64,000 nt of DNA from Melitaea cinxia (GCF_905220565.1 NC_059401.1:5915001-5979000); one strand, 5' to 3'; positions 50,723 to 60,711 are shown, counted from the first letter of the stretch. Numbers and translations: made by a program. Notes: generated by a model not told the origin, from the sequence alone.

Positions 50723-51715
50723 AACTATTGCCCGCGACTACGTTCGCGTGGTTATAAAGATATGCATTACTATTAAGATGTTTAACGCAAATTATTTTTT
50801 TATTTCAGTCACTTGAAATGCTTATCACACTGAGTAACTTTTTAAAAGCCACAATTTCGTATAATTTAATAGTTATTTTTATAAAACCTCTGTATACACC
50901 ACATTTTTAGTTTTATTTTCAGGCTGCAATATAAATAACCTATCAGGCGAACTTATAGCTGCTGAATATGTTTCATACAAACTATCAACCCCAATTAAAC
51001 CCCCTTAGCGGTGGAATATCGCAAAATCCGTTCTTAGCGGACGTCTACTAACTATAATCTACCTCCCTGCCAAATTTCATCTTTATCCATCCTGGATGGA
51101 TGGACCATTCAGCGGTTTTTGAGTTTTCGTGATGAGTGAGTCAGTGACCTTTTCTCTTTTATATATAGATTAAGATGCATTATTTTGACACCTACTCACC
51201 ATCTATAGAGCATACATTTTAAATTTCAAGTCTCTTAAAAAACATAGGACTTTCATACAAACTTCTAATCCCCCTATTACCCCTTTAGAGATCGAGTATC
51301 GTAAAATCCGTTCTTACCGGATTGCTACGCCCTATAAGGAACTTACCTGCCAAATTTCAAGTTTGTAGCTGTTACAGTTTCGAAGATTTCGTAATGAGTG
51401 AGTCAACCTACCATACCCCGTTTTAACCCCAAAAGGGAGTTGATTTCTAAAGATACATTATTTGGACATCTTCTCACCATCTATAGAGCATACATTTTAA
51501 ATTTCAAGTCTCTTACTTCAAAAATATAGGATTTTCATACTAACTTCCAACCGCCGTTTTACCCCCTTAGGGATCGAGTTTCGTAAAATCCGTTTTTAAC
51601 GGATGTCTATGTCATATAAGGAGCCTACCTGCCAAATTTCAAGTTTGTAGGGGGTTATAGATTTCAAGATTTCGTAATGAGTGACCTTTCGCTTTTATAT
51701 ATATAGATAGATTAT
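50723..51715 (+). repeat. 'ctattgcccgcgactacgttcgcg' repeat with triplicated module
   Basis: After the GC-rich head there are three related modules, roughly 50935-51175, 51176-51440 and 51441-51715. Each contains actttcatacaaact-type, gtaaaatccgttctta-type, acctgccaaatttcaagttt-type and gtaatgagtgag/acc-type blocks. The outer ends read tcttttatatatagat and gcttttatatatatagat. No ORF. Confidence 0.7.
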
Positions 51716-52157
51716 AGATTATTTCTTTTTGCCATCGAATCTGAGAGTTATAGTTTATTAATTGAGGAGAAACAGGTACTTATATACAATATATATTGTA
51801 TAAAATACCGAAGGTCTAGCCATCGTGGGCTCTTGCTCTATACGGTAACCTCATACCATCCGGTTGTTCGTGTGCTTCTTTAGACCTTTTCCTAGCTAGT
51901 TGTAAGAAAAATATAGTACACAAAAAAGTAAATATTGTAATGAAATTTTATATTGTAGTAACATTTTAATTTTTCAGATTTATTTTAATTTAAAGAATAT
52001 TAAATAAAAATAAGAATATTAAATATAATTTAATCAGTAAAAACGCGTTTAAATTTATTCTATGAACAAGGTTACTATTTTAAAACTCAATATTTTATAC
52101 TGCACAAAATCATAATATCGATAGGGGAAAAGAAGCTGTGTGGCAACGGCAATAAAG
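51716..52157. other. AT-rich stretch, nothing recognised
   Basis: No frame or repeat that I can support. Confidence 0.4.
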
Positions 52158-52476
52158 AATATAGTTAACCCCCCTCTTCCCGTGGGTGTCGTAAGAGACG
52201 ACTAAGGGATAACACAGTTCCACTACCACCGTGGAACTTTAAAAGCCGACCGCTGGCGGGATAACCATCCAACTGCTGCCGAAGCCGCTGATGCCGAAGA
52301 CGGGCGTCTTCGGTGCGACAAAGTCAGCCCAGCGGTCACCAACCTGCTTACGCTTGCCCAGCGTGGTAACGGTAACTATGGGGAAAACATGGGCACAACA
52401 CAAAACGTGGTGGAGGTCTATGCCCAGCTGTGGACTGCGATAGGCTGAAATGATGATGATGATGATGAATGATGGG
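52158..52476 (+). mobile_element. RTE-tailed non-autonomous element, family B
   Basis: Ordered blocks are ccctcttcccgtgggtgtcg, taacacagttccactaccac, ggcgggataaccatccaact, a gaagacgggcgtcttcgg hairpin-forming segment, cgcttgcccagcgtggtaac and the RTE-like end cccagctgtggactgcgata before (ATG)n. No coding capacity. The best-preserved family B member here. Confidence 0.75.
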
Positions 52477-52970
52477 GGAAAAGAGTTACAGACATTAATT
52501 TACTTTACTATGGTAAAGTGTGTATAACTAGGTACTAGTACAGATACCTATTGTTGTTACTGGTATCGTTATTTGCCATCCAGTGAAAAATTAATTTGTA
52601 AAATCATATCTCCACCATTATTGTAATCCCAAATATAATTTAACAACAGTTGGCTAAAACTTTTACAATTAGGTATCATTCTTTCTTTCCAAAAATTTCT
52701 ATAACGTAGTTTTGACATTAACATTAGTTTTCACAAACCCCTGCTTACACTTTAAAGACTCAACTTACACAACGATGTATTGCTAGACTTTTATACATCA
52801 AGCTTTCAACATGCAAGAATTTCATATAATACTTATGTTTTTATCGATGGCTTACTAAATTCTGATATAAAAAAAATTTAAAAAATTCTGGGGTACAATA
52901 AATAATACATTACTGTTATTATTACTAATTTCTTGTAAAAATTAAAAATAAAAAATTTCAAAATTCGTTA

Positions 52971-53011
<41 letters not shown>

Positions 53012-53608
53012 AAGTTGTTATTGTCATGAAAAAAAACACCGCAATGAATTTACCAAAACGAAGCTAATCAAAATTATTAATTGAAGAATATTAAACAATA
53101 GCAAGATATCGCGGGCAAAACTCCTCGGGGAGACGTTTAATTTAGATTATTTATAATTTCGCGGCGAGTGGGCGCGGGCCAAGATGCTGGTACGAGTCTA
53201 CGAGCTAATTTCCAAAATAAATATTAGTTCAATCAGACTCCACTGGCCGTAATATTAGTCATTGTGGGGCTACACCGATGTTATTGCAGAGGCTTAATCG
53301 TCATACTTACTTATACAGTCTATATTGTTTTAGGTTTTAGTTATTATTTCATCTAAGTTAAAATGAATGTTTTTGCAGTAATTTTATGTCTGTGAAGTAA
53401 TCATAGTTATATATTATTCAAATTAAAATAATATTAACTTCGAAATGTATGGTTTATGTTTTAGTTATTATAATATCTAACTTAATATATTCAAAGTAAC
53501 GCTACGACTGTTATGTACATACCAATTATTTTTTGTATTTAAACTATAACAATTACGTAACATACATTAAAAATGTTTATGTTAAAAGACTACTAGACTC
53601 CACTTTAT
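52477..53608. other. AT-rich stretch with (AT)n, no gene seen
   Basis: Includes the alternating AT run at 52973-53007. Nothing else recognised. Confidence 0.4.
52973..53007. repeat. (AT)n microsatellite
   Basis: Alternating run of about 35 bp. Confidence 0.95.
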
Positions 53609-53794
53609 TAAACGGTTTTTAAACGGTTTTATTTAGCTCACCCCGTTTGTTTTATTTTTTATTTATTATTCTTGGGTCAAATTTAGTAATTCAAATTTCA
53701 CCCTCTTCCTGTCAACCGATTAATCTGAAATTTTGTATACACTTTGGATTTTGGTGACAATACAATTATGTTTATTCATTATCATTATAAATTC

Positions 53795-54400
53795 AAGATG
53801 GCCGCCGCTACAAAATGGCGGATAATTTATGTTTTATTAATCCCATCAATATGGGTATCAAATGAAAGGGCTCAACAAGCAGAATACAATATACTATAAA
53901 AAATTGAAATCCAAGATGGCGGCCAAAAATGGCGGATAACGTAGGTTTTATCAATCCCATCAATATGGGTATCAAATGAAAGGGCTCAACAAGCAGAATA
54001 CAATATACTATAAAAAATTGAAATACAAGATGGCGGCCGCTACAAAATGGCGGATAACGTAGGTTTTATCGATCCCATCAATATGGGTATCAAATGAAAG
54101 TGCTCAACCAGTATAATCAATGTACTATATAAAATTAAAATCCAAGATGGCGGCCTCTACAAAATGGCGGATAACTTAGGTTTTATCAATCCCATCAACA
54201 TGGGTATCAAATGAAAGGTCTCAACAAGTAGAATACAATTTACTATGCAAAATTGAAATCTAAGCTGGCCGCCGCTACCAAATGTCTGATAACAATTTTT
54301 TATCACTCCCACCAATATGGGTATCAAATAAAAGGGCTTGACAAGAAGAATACAGTGCACTATACAACCTCAATATTTAAGATGGGCCTTGCAATAATGA
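53795..54400 (+). repeat. Tandem array of five ~117-bp units with AAGATGGCGGC motifs
   Basis: Unit starts (aagatgg or aagctgg) fall at 53795, 53913, 54027, 54144 and 54262, giving lengths of 118, 114, 117, 118 and about 117 bp. A partial sixth begins at 54379. Each full unit has aagatggcggc, then aaaatggcggataac, a caatatgggtatcaaatgaa block and an aatacaatatactata-like block. Units 1 to 3 are the most alike and the last is most diverged. Each unit holds one or two GCCAT-core (complement ATGGC) sites. No ORF is conserved across units. Confidence 0.9.
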
Positions 54401-54450
54401 AGCACTAAATGAATTAAACAGAATGCGAAATAAAAAATAAAAACTAGAAA

Positions 54451-55210
54451 ATAAAAATAGGTAAAAAACCTTTTTAAGTTAAACGGTTTTATGTTAAACA
54501 TACATTGCAATGTTTAAGATAAATGTACTAAAAACCAAAAAATAATAAAATAGATACAGTCGTGGGAATTATAAACATATGCATAGACTAGACTAAAATA
54601 AAACCGTGGGGCACGTCAATTGTCTACAAATTATCGACTTAATGTGCGATAGAAGAATCGTTTAATTCGTCGTTAAAATAGGCAGTTGGCCCGCAGACGG
54701 TGAGGAAATTACTTACTATTTTCTTGCTCATGGAAATTCCAATAGTTATACACTCCATGTAAATAAAAGAGATGTTTCAACTAGTTTATCGTTGGACATT
54801 CACACTGCTGGCTGGCGAGGAATCGTTTCACTGCTCGTAGTTTGTCTTTAATCGACAAAACATATGATAAAAGTACTACTCGCTCACCACTATGAAACCC
54901 TAAAACTCGCTTATAATCGAGCTTGCTAGCTTGTTTCCACATTCTAGCCCTACTTATCACACGTCCATCGTTGTCGGTTGAACAACTGCCTAATTATAGT
55001 GTAACATTACAAAACAAACATTTTAATCAACGATTGTAGACAATTGACGTGCCCCACGGTTTTATTTTAGTCTAGTCTATGCATGTTTATAATTCCCACG
55101 ACTGTATCTATTTTATTATTTTTTGGTTTTTAGTACATTTATCTTAAACATTGCAATGCATGTTTAACATAAAACCGTTTAACTTAAAAAGGTTTTTTAC
55201 CTATTTTTAT
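54451..55210. mobile_element. 760-bp element with ~178-bp terminal inverted repeats
   Basis: The left arm 54451-54629 and right arm 55034-55210 are near-identical reverse complements. I see one substitution (catacattg/catgcattg) and one 2-bp indel (aaacatatgcat/aaacatgcat). The outer ends read ataaaaataggtaaaaaacc. The arms contain ttaaacggttttatgttaaa and taaaaccgtggggcacgtca. The 404-bp core (54630-55033) has no substantial ORF. The near identity means a recent origin or gene conversion. A TIR element without a transposase fits best, but an inverted duplication is possible. No target-site duplication was found. Confidence 0.8.
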
Positions 55211-56146
55211 AATATTTATTTATTCAGATTATTTTTGTTGTCGTAATAAAAACTTAAAATTTTTGTTTGTTGAGACTGGTTTTAGATTGAGATTGGATTT
55301 AAAAAGAATGTTTTTCTTAACGTGAATCAAACCTAAAGTTACTTATCAAATAAACGACCAATGATTAGACGTAACACTAATGGCTTACTTAGAAAGTTAG
55401 TTACTCCTATAAAAAATCTAAAACTTTTGGATTTACAGGTTGCAATTAAAAGTGTCTCACTGATAAAAATGGTGTAAAATAAAAATACAGAACATTTTTT
55501 CTATTTTTGAATATCATATCATAATGCGTCATACATCAAATAGATGGTTTTAGCAGCTTCATAACGTAATTTCCTGAGTAAAATTACAAGCTATGTCTCC
55601 AAAATATTATGACACGTAGTAATTTAGCAAAAGCGGCCTGAGACATATCCCTCGAAGGAGGCATTGTTTTCAATAAATTAAACGGACCAGGCGCTCCGCA
55701 AACAGCCGACGGGCTCCGTCAACACAATTATTATACTCGGACAGCCACCCTTGTTTATAAACATCTCTAAATAAATTAACTGGACTACGTTACAATTGAT
55801 AAATCTAAGAACTGAAGAATTAACATTTAGAGCTTATTTTTTGGGTTCTTAGTACAACATATCATATTTCCTATTATTACTGTCTACTCTTTATCTGCAT
55901 TTTTGTCGGTCGTTTCCGCTGTATGACCATTAGGTCTAAAACTAATAAACTATACCAAAAAAAAAAAACAAAGCGTTATAAAATAGAGGAATAGTGTTTT
56001 CTGTAATTTCGAATGTAATAATAATGAAAATTTTATGTGAGGATAAATAGCTTGGATACAACTATATAATGAAAGTATTTTATTTTAATTTTGTTGCACT
56101 AAATATACACAATAATTTCGAATTGCCGACCCTATATATATATAAA
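55211..56146. other. Unique AT-rich stretch, no gene seen
   Basis: No open frame of note. It carries an 18-nt match (55504-55521) to the trailer of the tRNA-like unit at 38140-38157. A GC-richer patch lies at about 55680-55740. Confidence 0.4.
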
Positions 56147-56300
56147 TCCCCCTCAGGAACTACCTTACTCACCAACAGGAATACAACACTGATTGGAAGC
56201 AGTATTATTTAGCTGTGATCTTCTGTAAGGTCGTAGTACTACCCCAGTCGGGCTGGTCCAGATTTGAAGCAGGAAATTTCCCGCTGGCTCTACCTTAGTG
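56147..56300 (+). repeat. 'caggaatacaacactgattgg..' repeat, longer copy
   Basis: Blocks are accttactcaccaacaggaa, agcagtattatttagctgtg, atcttctgtaaggtcgtagt, accccagtcgggctggtcca and aagcaggaaatttcccgctg. I know this as a dispersed lepidopteran repeat. It lies just upstream of the 369-codon ORF. The minus frame at 56339-56527 is a shadow of that ORF. Confidence 0.6.
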
Positions 56301-56363
56301 AATTCACTAGTTCACTATTCACCTCAGTAAAATTTAAATCATCCTTTACCAAACACAAATATC

Positions 56364-56376
56364 TTTTTCGTTTCAG
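56364..56376 (+). promoter_or_regulatory. Candidate 3' splice site before the ORF
   Basis: The sequence tttttcgtttcag ends 14 bases before the ATG. It is a good pyrimidine tract plus AG. It suggests that the ORF may lie in a second or last exon, with a 5' exon upstream that I could not identify. Confidence 0.35.
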
Positions 56377-56390
56377 GCAACGGGCGAACA

Positions 56391-57500
56391 ATGAGTGCAC
56401 GGCCTACAGCAGCCGGCACTCGGACGAAAAAGCAAAACCACGCTAACATACCATGTCCTATCGAGGATTGCGCACGATTTACATATGGAAAGCTTCCTGA
56501 CCATCTAACTAAGATCCACGGCCTCACCGGAGCAGAAAGAGATGCTCTTAATGAGCAACAGAGAAAAAGATTTTTTAATGGAGAACTTTGTCAAGTTCGG
56601 TTCTTGAAGGAATCAGCTATTCGAGATCTCTGGGGTGCCGATTATGAAGACCCCCGAATTCGCGCTAAAATTCATCAAAGCTACGCTCTTGTTAAAATAA
56701 GGATAATTCCACTAGCTGCTACTCAACGCTCCCGTCCTCTAACAGAACAAGATGCTAATGTTTTAACCGCATATAATGCAAGAACTGCTCCACGTCCAAC
56801 TCGAGTACAAAGAACCAGAGCTCGTCAACGACCATATTCCATTCCAGCAACAAGCCCCGTGGAAAGTCGAGTATCTAGTGAGTCAAGTGAGGAGGAAAAT
56901 GCACGTGGCTCTTTGCCTCCTTCACCCCCGCCATCCTCACCTTCTTTGCCACCATCTCCAGCACCTTACGAATTACAACCTGTCGAAACTCGATTGCGAG
57001 ATATATTTGATTCGAAAATTGATGCAGGATATAAAGCAGTGATCGATGATATGAAAAAGTCGATGACATTGGGTCGCAAGCTCGGAACGCGAAAGCGAAA
57101 AGCATACAGAACATACCGACGATATGCAAAACGATTAATCGCATATTTGCATAGACAACATTCACCGCTAGCGTATGATGTAGACGTGTTGCTGTGCGGG
57201 GAAAGTCAAGTATGTGCATTTTTGGAAAGAATAAGTAGCGAACACAAAACGAAAACGCTGCGCAACTACATCGTCGCTGCAATTAAATTGCTCGATTCTC
57301 GACTATTTGCAATAGAAACAGATCCTTCCAGTAAAGAAAAAGTTGCATCAATGACCCGTGTGTATGATGTTTTGCATGGGCGTTTGAACGCTTGTGATAG
57401 GTTACTAGCACAAAAGGAAAGTTGTCAGAAAGAAACCGCTAATTTCGACAATGATCCTATGGATCAAACCTTTAACGAAAATTACGATGATTTGGTATAA
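56391..57500 (+). CDS. Zinc-finger protein, possible tyrosine-recombinase-type element derivative (369 aa)
   Basis: The only long intact ORF in the window. I do not recognise the protein by name. Seen: an N-terminal C-X4-C-X10-H-X4-H finger (C22, C27, H38, H43, with the PDHLTKIHGL pattern), a basic stretch at 136-147, a Ser/Glu-rich then Pro/Ser-rich linker at 150-195, and a basic, mostly helical region at 196-345. That region includes TLRNYIVAAIKLLDSRL (289-305), which looks like the helical SAM-like core-binding domain of tyrosine recombinases. The tail (346-369) is acidic. Known: CP..C...L..HL...HG fingers joined to such helical domains occur in proteins linked to Crypton- or DIRS-like elements. 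Inferred: a truncated or domesticated relative; the Arg-His-Arg-Tyr catalytic half is absent. The start is the first in-frame ATG after a stop at 56328-56330. An aataaa lies 245 bases past the stop codon. It could instead be an unrelated DNA-binding protein. Confidence 0.75.
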   Translation: MSARPTAAGTRTKKQNHANIPCPIEDCARFTYGKLPDHLTKIHGLTGAERDALNEQQRKRFFNGELCQVRFLKESAIRDLWGADYEDPRIRAKIHQSYALVKIRIIPLAATQRSRPLTEQDANVLTAYNARTAPRPTRVQRTRARQRPYSIPATSPVESRVSSESSEEENARGSLPPSPPPSSPSLPPSPAPYELQPVETRLRDIFDSKIDAGYKAVIDDMKKSMTLGRKLGTRKRKAYRTYRRYAKRLIAYLHRQHSPLAYDVDVLLCGESQVCAFLERISSEHKTKTLRNYIVAAIKLLDSRLFAIETDPSSKEKVASMTRVYDVLHGRLNACDRLLAQKESCQKETANFDNDPMDQTFNENYDDLV

Positions 57501-57744
57501 GAAGGGATAACTTGGATATTCTGAATTTTAGTAATTTGAATTCGAATCGTATTAAAAATACTATGTAAATAATGCTCGATCTAGTATTAATTTTTAACGT
57601 AGATTTTTATGTGCTATTATGTTATATTAGCTCAGAATACATATAATGACGTTGTACATATATCGTAACACGTGTGGAAAGCAATAACCTTCTTTTAAAA
57701 AGTGCGGTGGTAATAATATTGTAGTAAATAGAGTAGTTGATTGG

Positions 57745-57750
57745 AATAAA
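57745..57750 (+). terminator. Candidate poly(A) signal for the 369-aa ORF
   Basis: A canonical aataaa, the nearest clear one downstream of the stop at 57498-57500. In AT-rich DNA such a match is only suggestive. Confidence 0.35.
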
Positions 57751-57771
57751 TATTTAAACACAATTTGTTAA

Positions 57772-57894
57772 GTCTATACTAATATAATATTATAAAGCTG
57801 AAAACTGTGTTTATGTGTTTAAGCGCGCTAATCTCAAGAACAGCTGGTTCAATTTGAAAAATTATTTTTGTGTTTGATAGCCCATTTAGCGAGG
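57772..57894 (+). repeat. 'aaagctgaaaactgtgtttatgtg' repeat, plus copy
   Basis: Blocks tctatactaatataatatta, aagcgcgctaatctcaagaa, cagctggttcaatttgaaaa and gatagcccatttagcgag parallel the minus copy at 50388-50506. The copy marks a downstream limit of the ORF's unique flank. Confidence 0.7.
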
Positions 57895-58888
57895 TCAATT
57901 TTTTTCTCATATTAACGCGTGTTAATTTACATTATGTAATTGTCACAATATTTCGTGATTGGAAGAAGAAAAGAAAATAATAATACCATAACATAATAAA
58001 TAAAATAGTACAATATACGCGACTTAAATCGTACTACAGCAAAAGTCATTGTTGACAGTACACATAATTTTGTATTGGATCGGAAAATCCGTGCGTGAAG
58101 AAATCATCCTGCGGATGCCATTGCTGCTGTCTCTCAACCGTCTTAATAATGACCCAACCTTTTTACGAATTAGTGCTAACTTAACCGCGGGGCACAGGAT
58201 TTACTACAAAAACAACACAAGATTATCATTATTTATATGGTCAATAAAATCAAATCAAATAAAGTATATTTATATGTCCAAATTAAATTGTTATCGTAGT
58301 AATTTAATTTTTAACGATTGTGTAATGATAATATAAAACACAAAGTAGCTACTTATTCCTAACACTTAACATATTGTTTTTGTTATAATTTTTTATTTCA
58401 AACTTTTTAATTACCAAATACAGATGTAGTAAAAGGGAAGGAGTTGGTATTAAATCTAGTCGATTATTGTGCAATGATTAGTATTTTTTAATCTTATTTT
58501 TAAACTTTATATAAATATATTGCCATACTAGAAAGTTAATGTAAATAAAAAATTCTTGCATATAGTGCTTCGAATACTCGTTTTCTTAAATGATATAAGA
58601 ATTTCAACATTATTTATTAATTACTAACTTATTTTATTAACTTAAGGTAATAAATACTTTTATTTATGTATGTGTCAATCTTCCAGACGCAATTGTCGCT
58701 AATCTTCTTTTAAACAGATTTTTGATTAAATATCATGTATGTATAATAATATAATGTATGTTGTTTTTCTTCGTTGTTTTGGTTTTCCGGAAGCTTTAAT
58801 GCAAAATTGAATTTAATCGAAGACACTGTAATTGATTTTACACTTTTTGGGCAGTATTAACTCAATCCGGTGTATAAACTTTAAAAAA
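57895..58888. other. AT-rich stretch, no gene seen
   Basis: A 95-codon frame at 58049-58336 (+) has no recognisable domain. Confidence 0.4.
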
Positions 58889-59126
58889 AGTGTGTTGGTG
58901 CAATTCACACACGGCAGAAGTGAAACTTCTGATAAATCGTAAGAAAGTAAGGCCAATGGCAAGGCCAGGCAATGCAAAACCCGTTGCTTACGCGTTTTCA
59001 GCAGTAATATATTCTTTTTATCTAATTTTCCCTGTACATTTATGTGTTTCTTTCTTTATCGTGACGTATTTTCGTTTCATTAAGTTTCAAATCACAACGA
59101 TTCTAAAGAAGTTTCACTTCAAAAAC
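58889..59126 (-). repeat. Short interspersed repeat with GAAGT..ACTTC ends, copy 2
   Basis: On the minus strand: tttttgaagtgaaacttct, agaatcgttgtgatttgaaa, a gggttttgcattgcctggcc block, and aagtttcacttctgccgtgt with a closing caccaacacac. It is related over its length to 1130-1392. The frame at 58890-59141 (+) is antisense to it. Confidence 0.65.
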
Positions 59127-59678
59127 AATAAACGAAATTAAAAAATTAGCTCTAGTCTTTTTTTGTACAATTATATATAGTTTTTAAAATTTAATAACTA
59201 TGCTCACACTAGAACTCTTAATGGAATAATAAAATCTAGTCATCGAGTAAATTAAGACTAGTTTGTTTGTACGAATTTTACTTCTAGTCACTTACTTTAT
59301 ACTTCTATTAATTAGTCCTAGCTCATAAGTTTAGAATAATTGTTTTTATTTTGTTGTAAATATTATATTCGCCCTTTATGTCGAGCGATAATAAATGTCA
59401 TAGACAAAATAACAACCTGTTATTTTATTAACCAAAGAAACTATATATATAGGCTTAAATATAGGCTTAACATGTACATCGTGTATTTTATAATTATATT
59501 ATATAACTCTCAGAACATCTTTATAACAGTAGAATCTCTCGCAGCTAAGATCGCATTTATTATGTAAAATATTTGTGTAGGTATATAACACGGACATCAT
59601 TAATTTCACTTATTCCTCGCTGTTTGATCTATAATATTAAAACGGTTTTTATTTTATTCACTACTATGATATACTAGA
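59127..59678. other. AT-rich stretch, no gene seen
   Basis: A 75-codon frame at 59340-59567 (+) is not recognisable. Confidence 0.4.
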
Positions 59679-59692
59679 GTGGCAAAGAGATG

Positions 59693-60044
59693 CTGCCTTG
59701 CGCCCGGTCCTTGAGCGGTGGATGCGTCAAAAGCGCAAGCCCCTCACCTTCCGTCTGACGCAGATTCTCACCGGGTACAGCTGCTTTGGTGACTACTTGT
59801 GTCGGACGGCCCACAGGAAGCCGACGACTGAATGTCACGATTGTGGCGTGGCGATGGACTCGGCCCAGCACACCCTCGAGGTGTGCCCGAGATGCTGCGT
59901 CGCGATTTGATGGCAGTCATCGGAGGGGACTTGTCACTCCCGAGCGTCATCACCGCGATGCTCGGCGACGACGAGTCCTCGAAGGCGATGGTCTCCTTCT
60001 GCGAGACAGTAATGTCCCAGAACTACTTAATGCGCCACCAGTAA
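59693..60044 (+). pseudogene. R1-clade ORF2 C-terminus with CCHC finger, frameshifted
   Basis: Frame 1 reads LRPVLERWMRQKRKPLTFRL, then TQILTGYSCFGDYL and a finger C-x2-C-x(10)-H-x4-C (ECHDCGVAMDSAQHTLEVC), the signature of R1-clade ORF2 C-termini. A frameshift at about 59890-59900 moves the reading to RRDLMAVIGGDLSLPSVITA, continuing to MSQ, then NYLMRHQ and the stop at 60042-60044. Against the 19-kb copy, about 81 nt encoding the KENDERM...Arg-rich segment are deleted after MSQ. Not functional. Confidence 0.8.
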
Positions 60045-60323
60045 CGCCTCTGTGCCAGTGTCGAGCTGGGATGGGAACCCAGTCCTGCTAGACCCGGTGT
60101 CGTCGGGATTTTCAGAGGTGAACCGGATAGTCCCCATGGAGGAGAAGTCTGGCCTTTTCGCCGAGGCCAGTCTGCCGCTGGAAGAATCCTGTTGCTTGCA
60201 GATCCGGGACCCTCCAATTAAAGCGGCTGAAGGATCCCCGCAGGGGTTTGGTCGGTATTGCACCCCCAAGTGCTAAAGCCGACACCGGTCTATATCATCC
60301 GTAAATGGGTTTCCAAAAAAAGG
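59693..60323 (+). mobile_element. R1-clade LINE, 5'-truncated insertion
   Basis: Carries the ORF2 C-terminal coding region (59693-60044), the 3' UTR (60045-60314) and a short A run (60315-60321). Near-identical direct repeats gtggcaaagag(a/g)tg lie at 59679-59692 and 60324-60337 and fit a 14-bp target-site duplication with one mismatch. The 3' UTR is homologous to the minus-strand copy at 19162-19462. The several 60- to 100-codon frames on both strands inside are by-products. Confidence 0.75.
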
Positions 60324-60528
60324 GTGGCAAAGAGGTGTACGGTTCGTTTGATTGTAAACAGATACCGCGGCCTAGGGACGCCTGTAACATCAGAAGTGTT
60401 GAATACGTATTGTGCTGATCCTACCACCGACCGTTTCCAGAACTGTGGCTACCTCACTCACCACAGGAAGAAAACTGGGCAAAAACAGATCTAACTGCGA
60501 TCTTATAAATGTTAGTTTAATCTCTATT

Positions 60529-60600
60529 TTTAACCAACTTCATAAAAGGAGGAGGCTACTCAATTCTACCGTATATATATACATATGTCGAAGAGGTGTG
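60529..60600 (+). repeat. 5' end fragment of aaccgacttc family
   Basis: Contains ttaaccaacttcataaaagg, aggaggctactcaattctac and cgtatatatatacatatg, parallel to 31681-31760. The counterpart of the other end is the cgtctacttacgttgtatac fragment near 61015-61035, so later insertions may split one copy. Confidence 0.6.
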
Positions 60601-60711
60601 TGGGTCCTGACTCGGTAGGTCTTCCTCCATACTCGTCCTCGTTATTTAAGGGCAGCGCGTCGATCACCCCACTACTCTAACAGCTGCTAATTGACAACTG
60701 ACATTATCTGA

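Noticed and set aside
53795..54400. CRISPR-like array
   Set aside because: The units are ~117 bp, contiguous and without variable spacers, in an animal genome. It is a minisatellite-type tandem repeat.
56875..57282. 135-codon minus-strand open frame inside the zinc-finger ORF
   Set aside because: It lies entirely antisense to the intact 369-codon frame, has no domain and is explained as its shadow. The 88-codon plus frame at 56776-57042 is rejected for the same reason.
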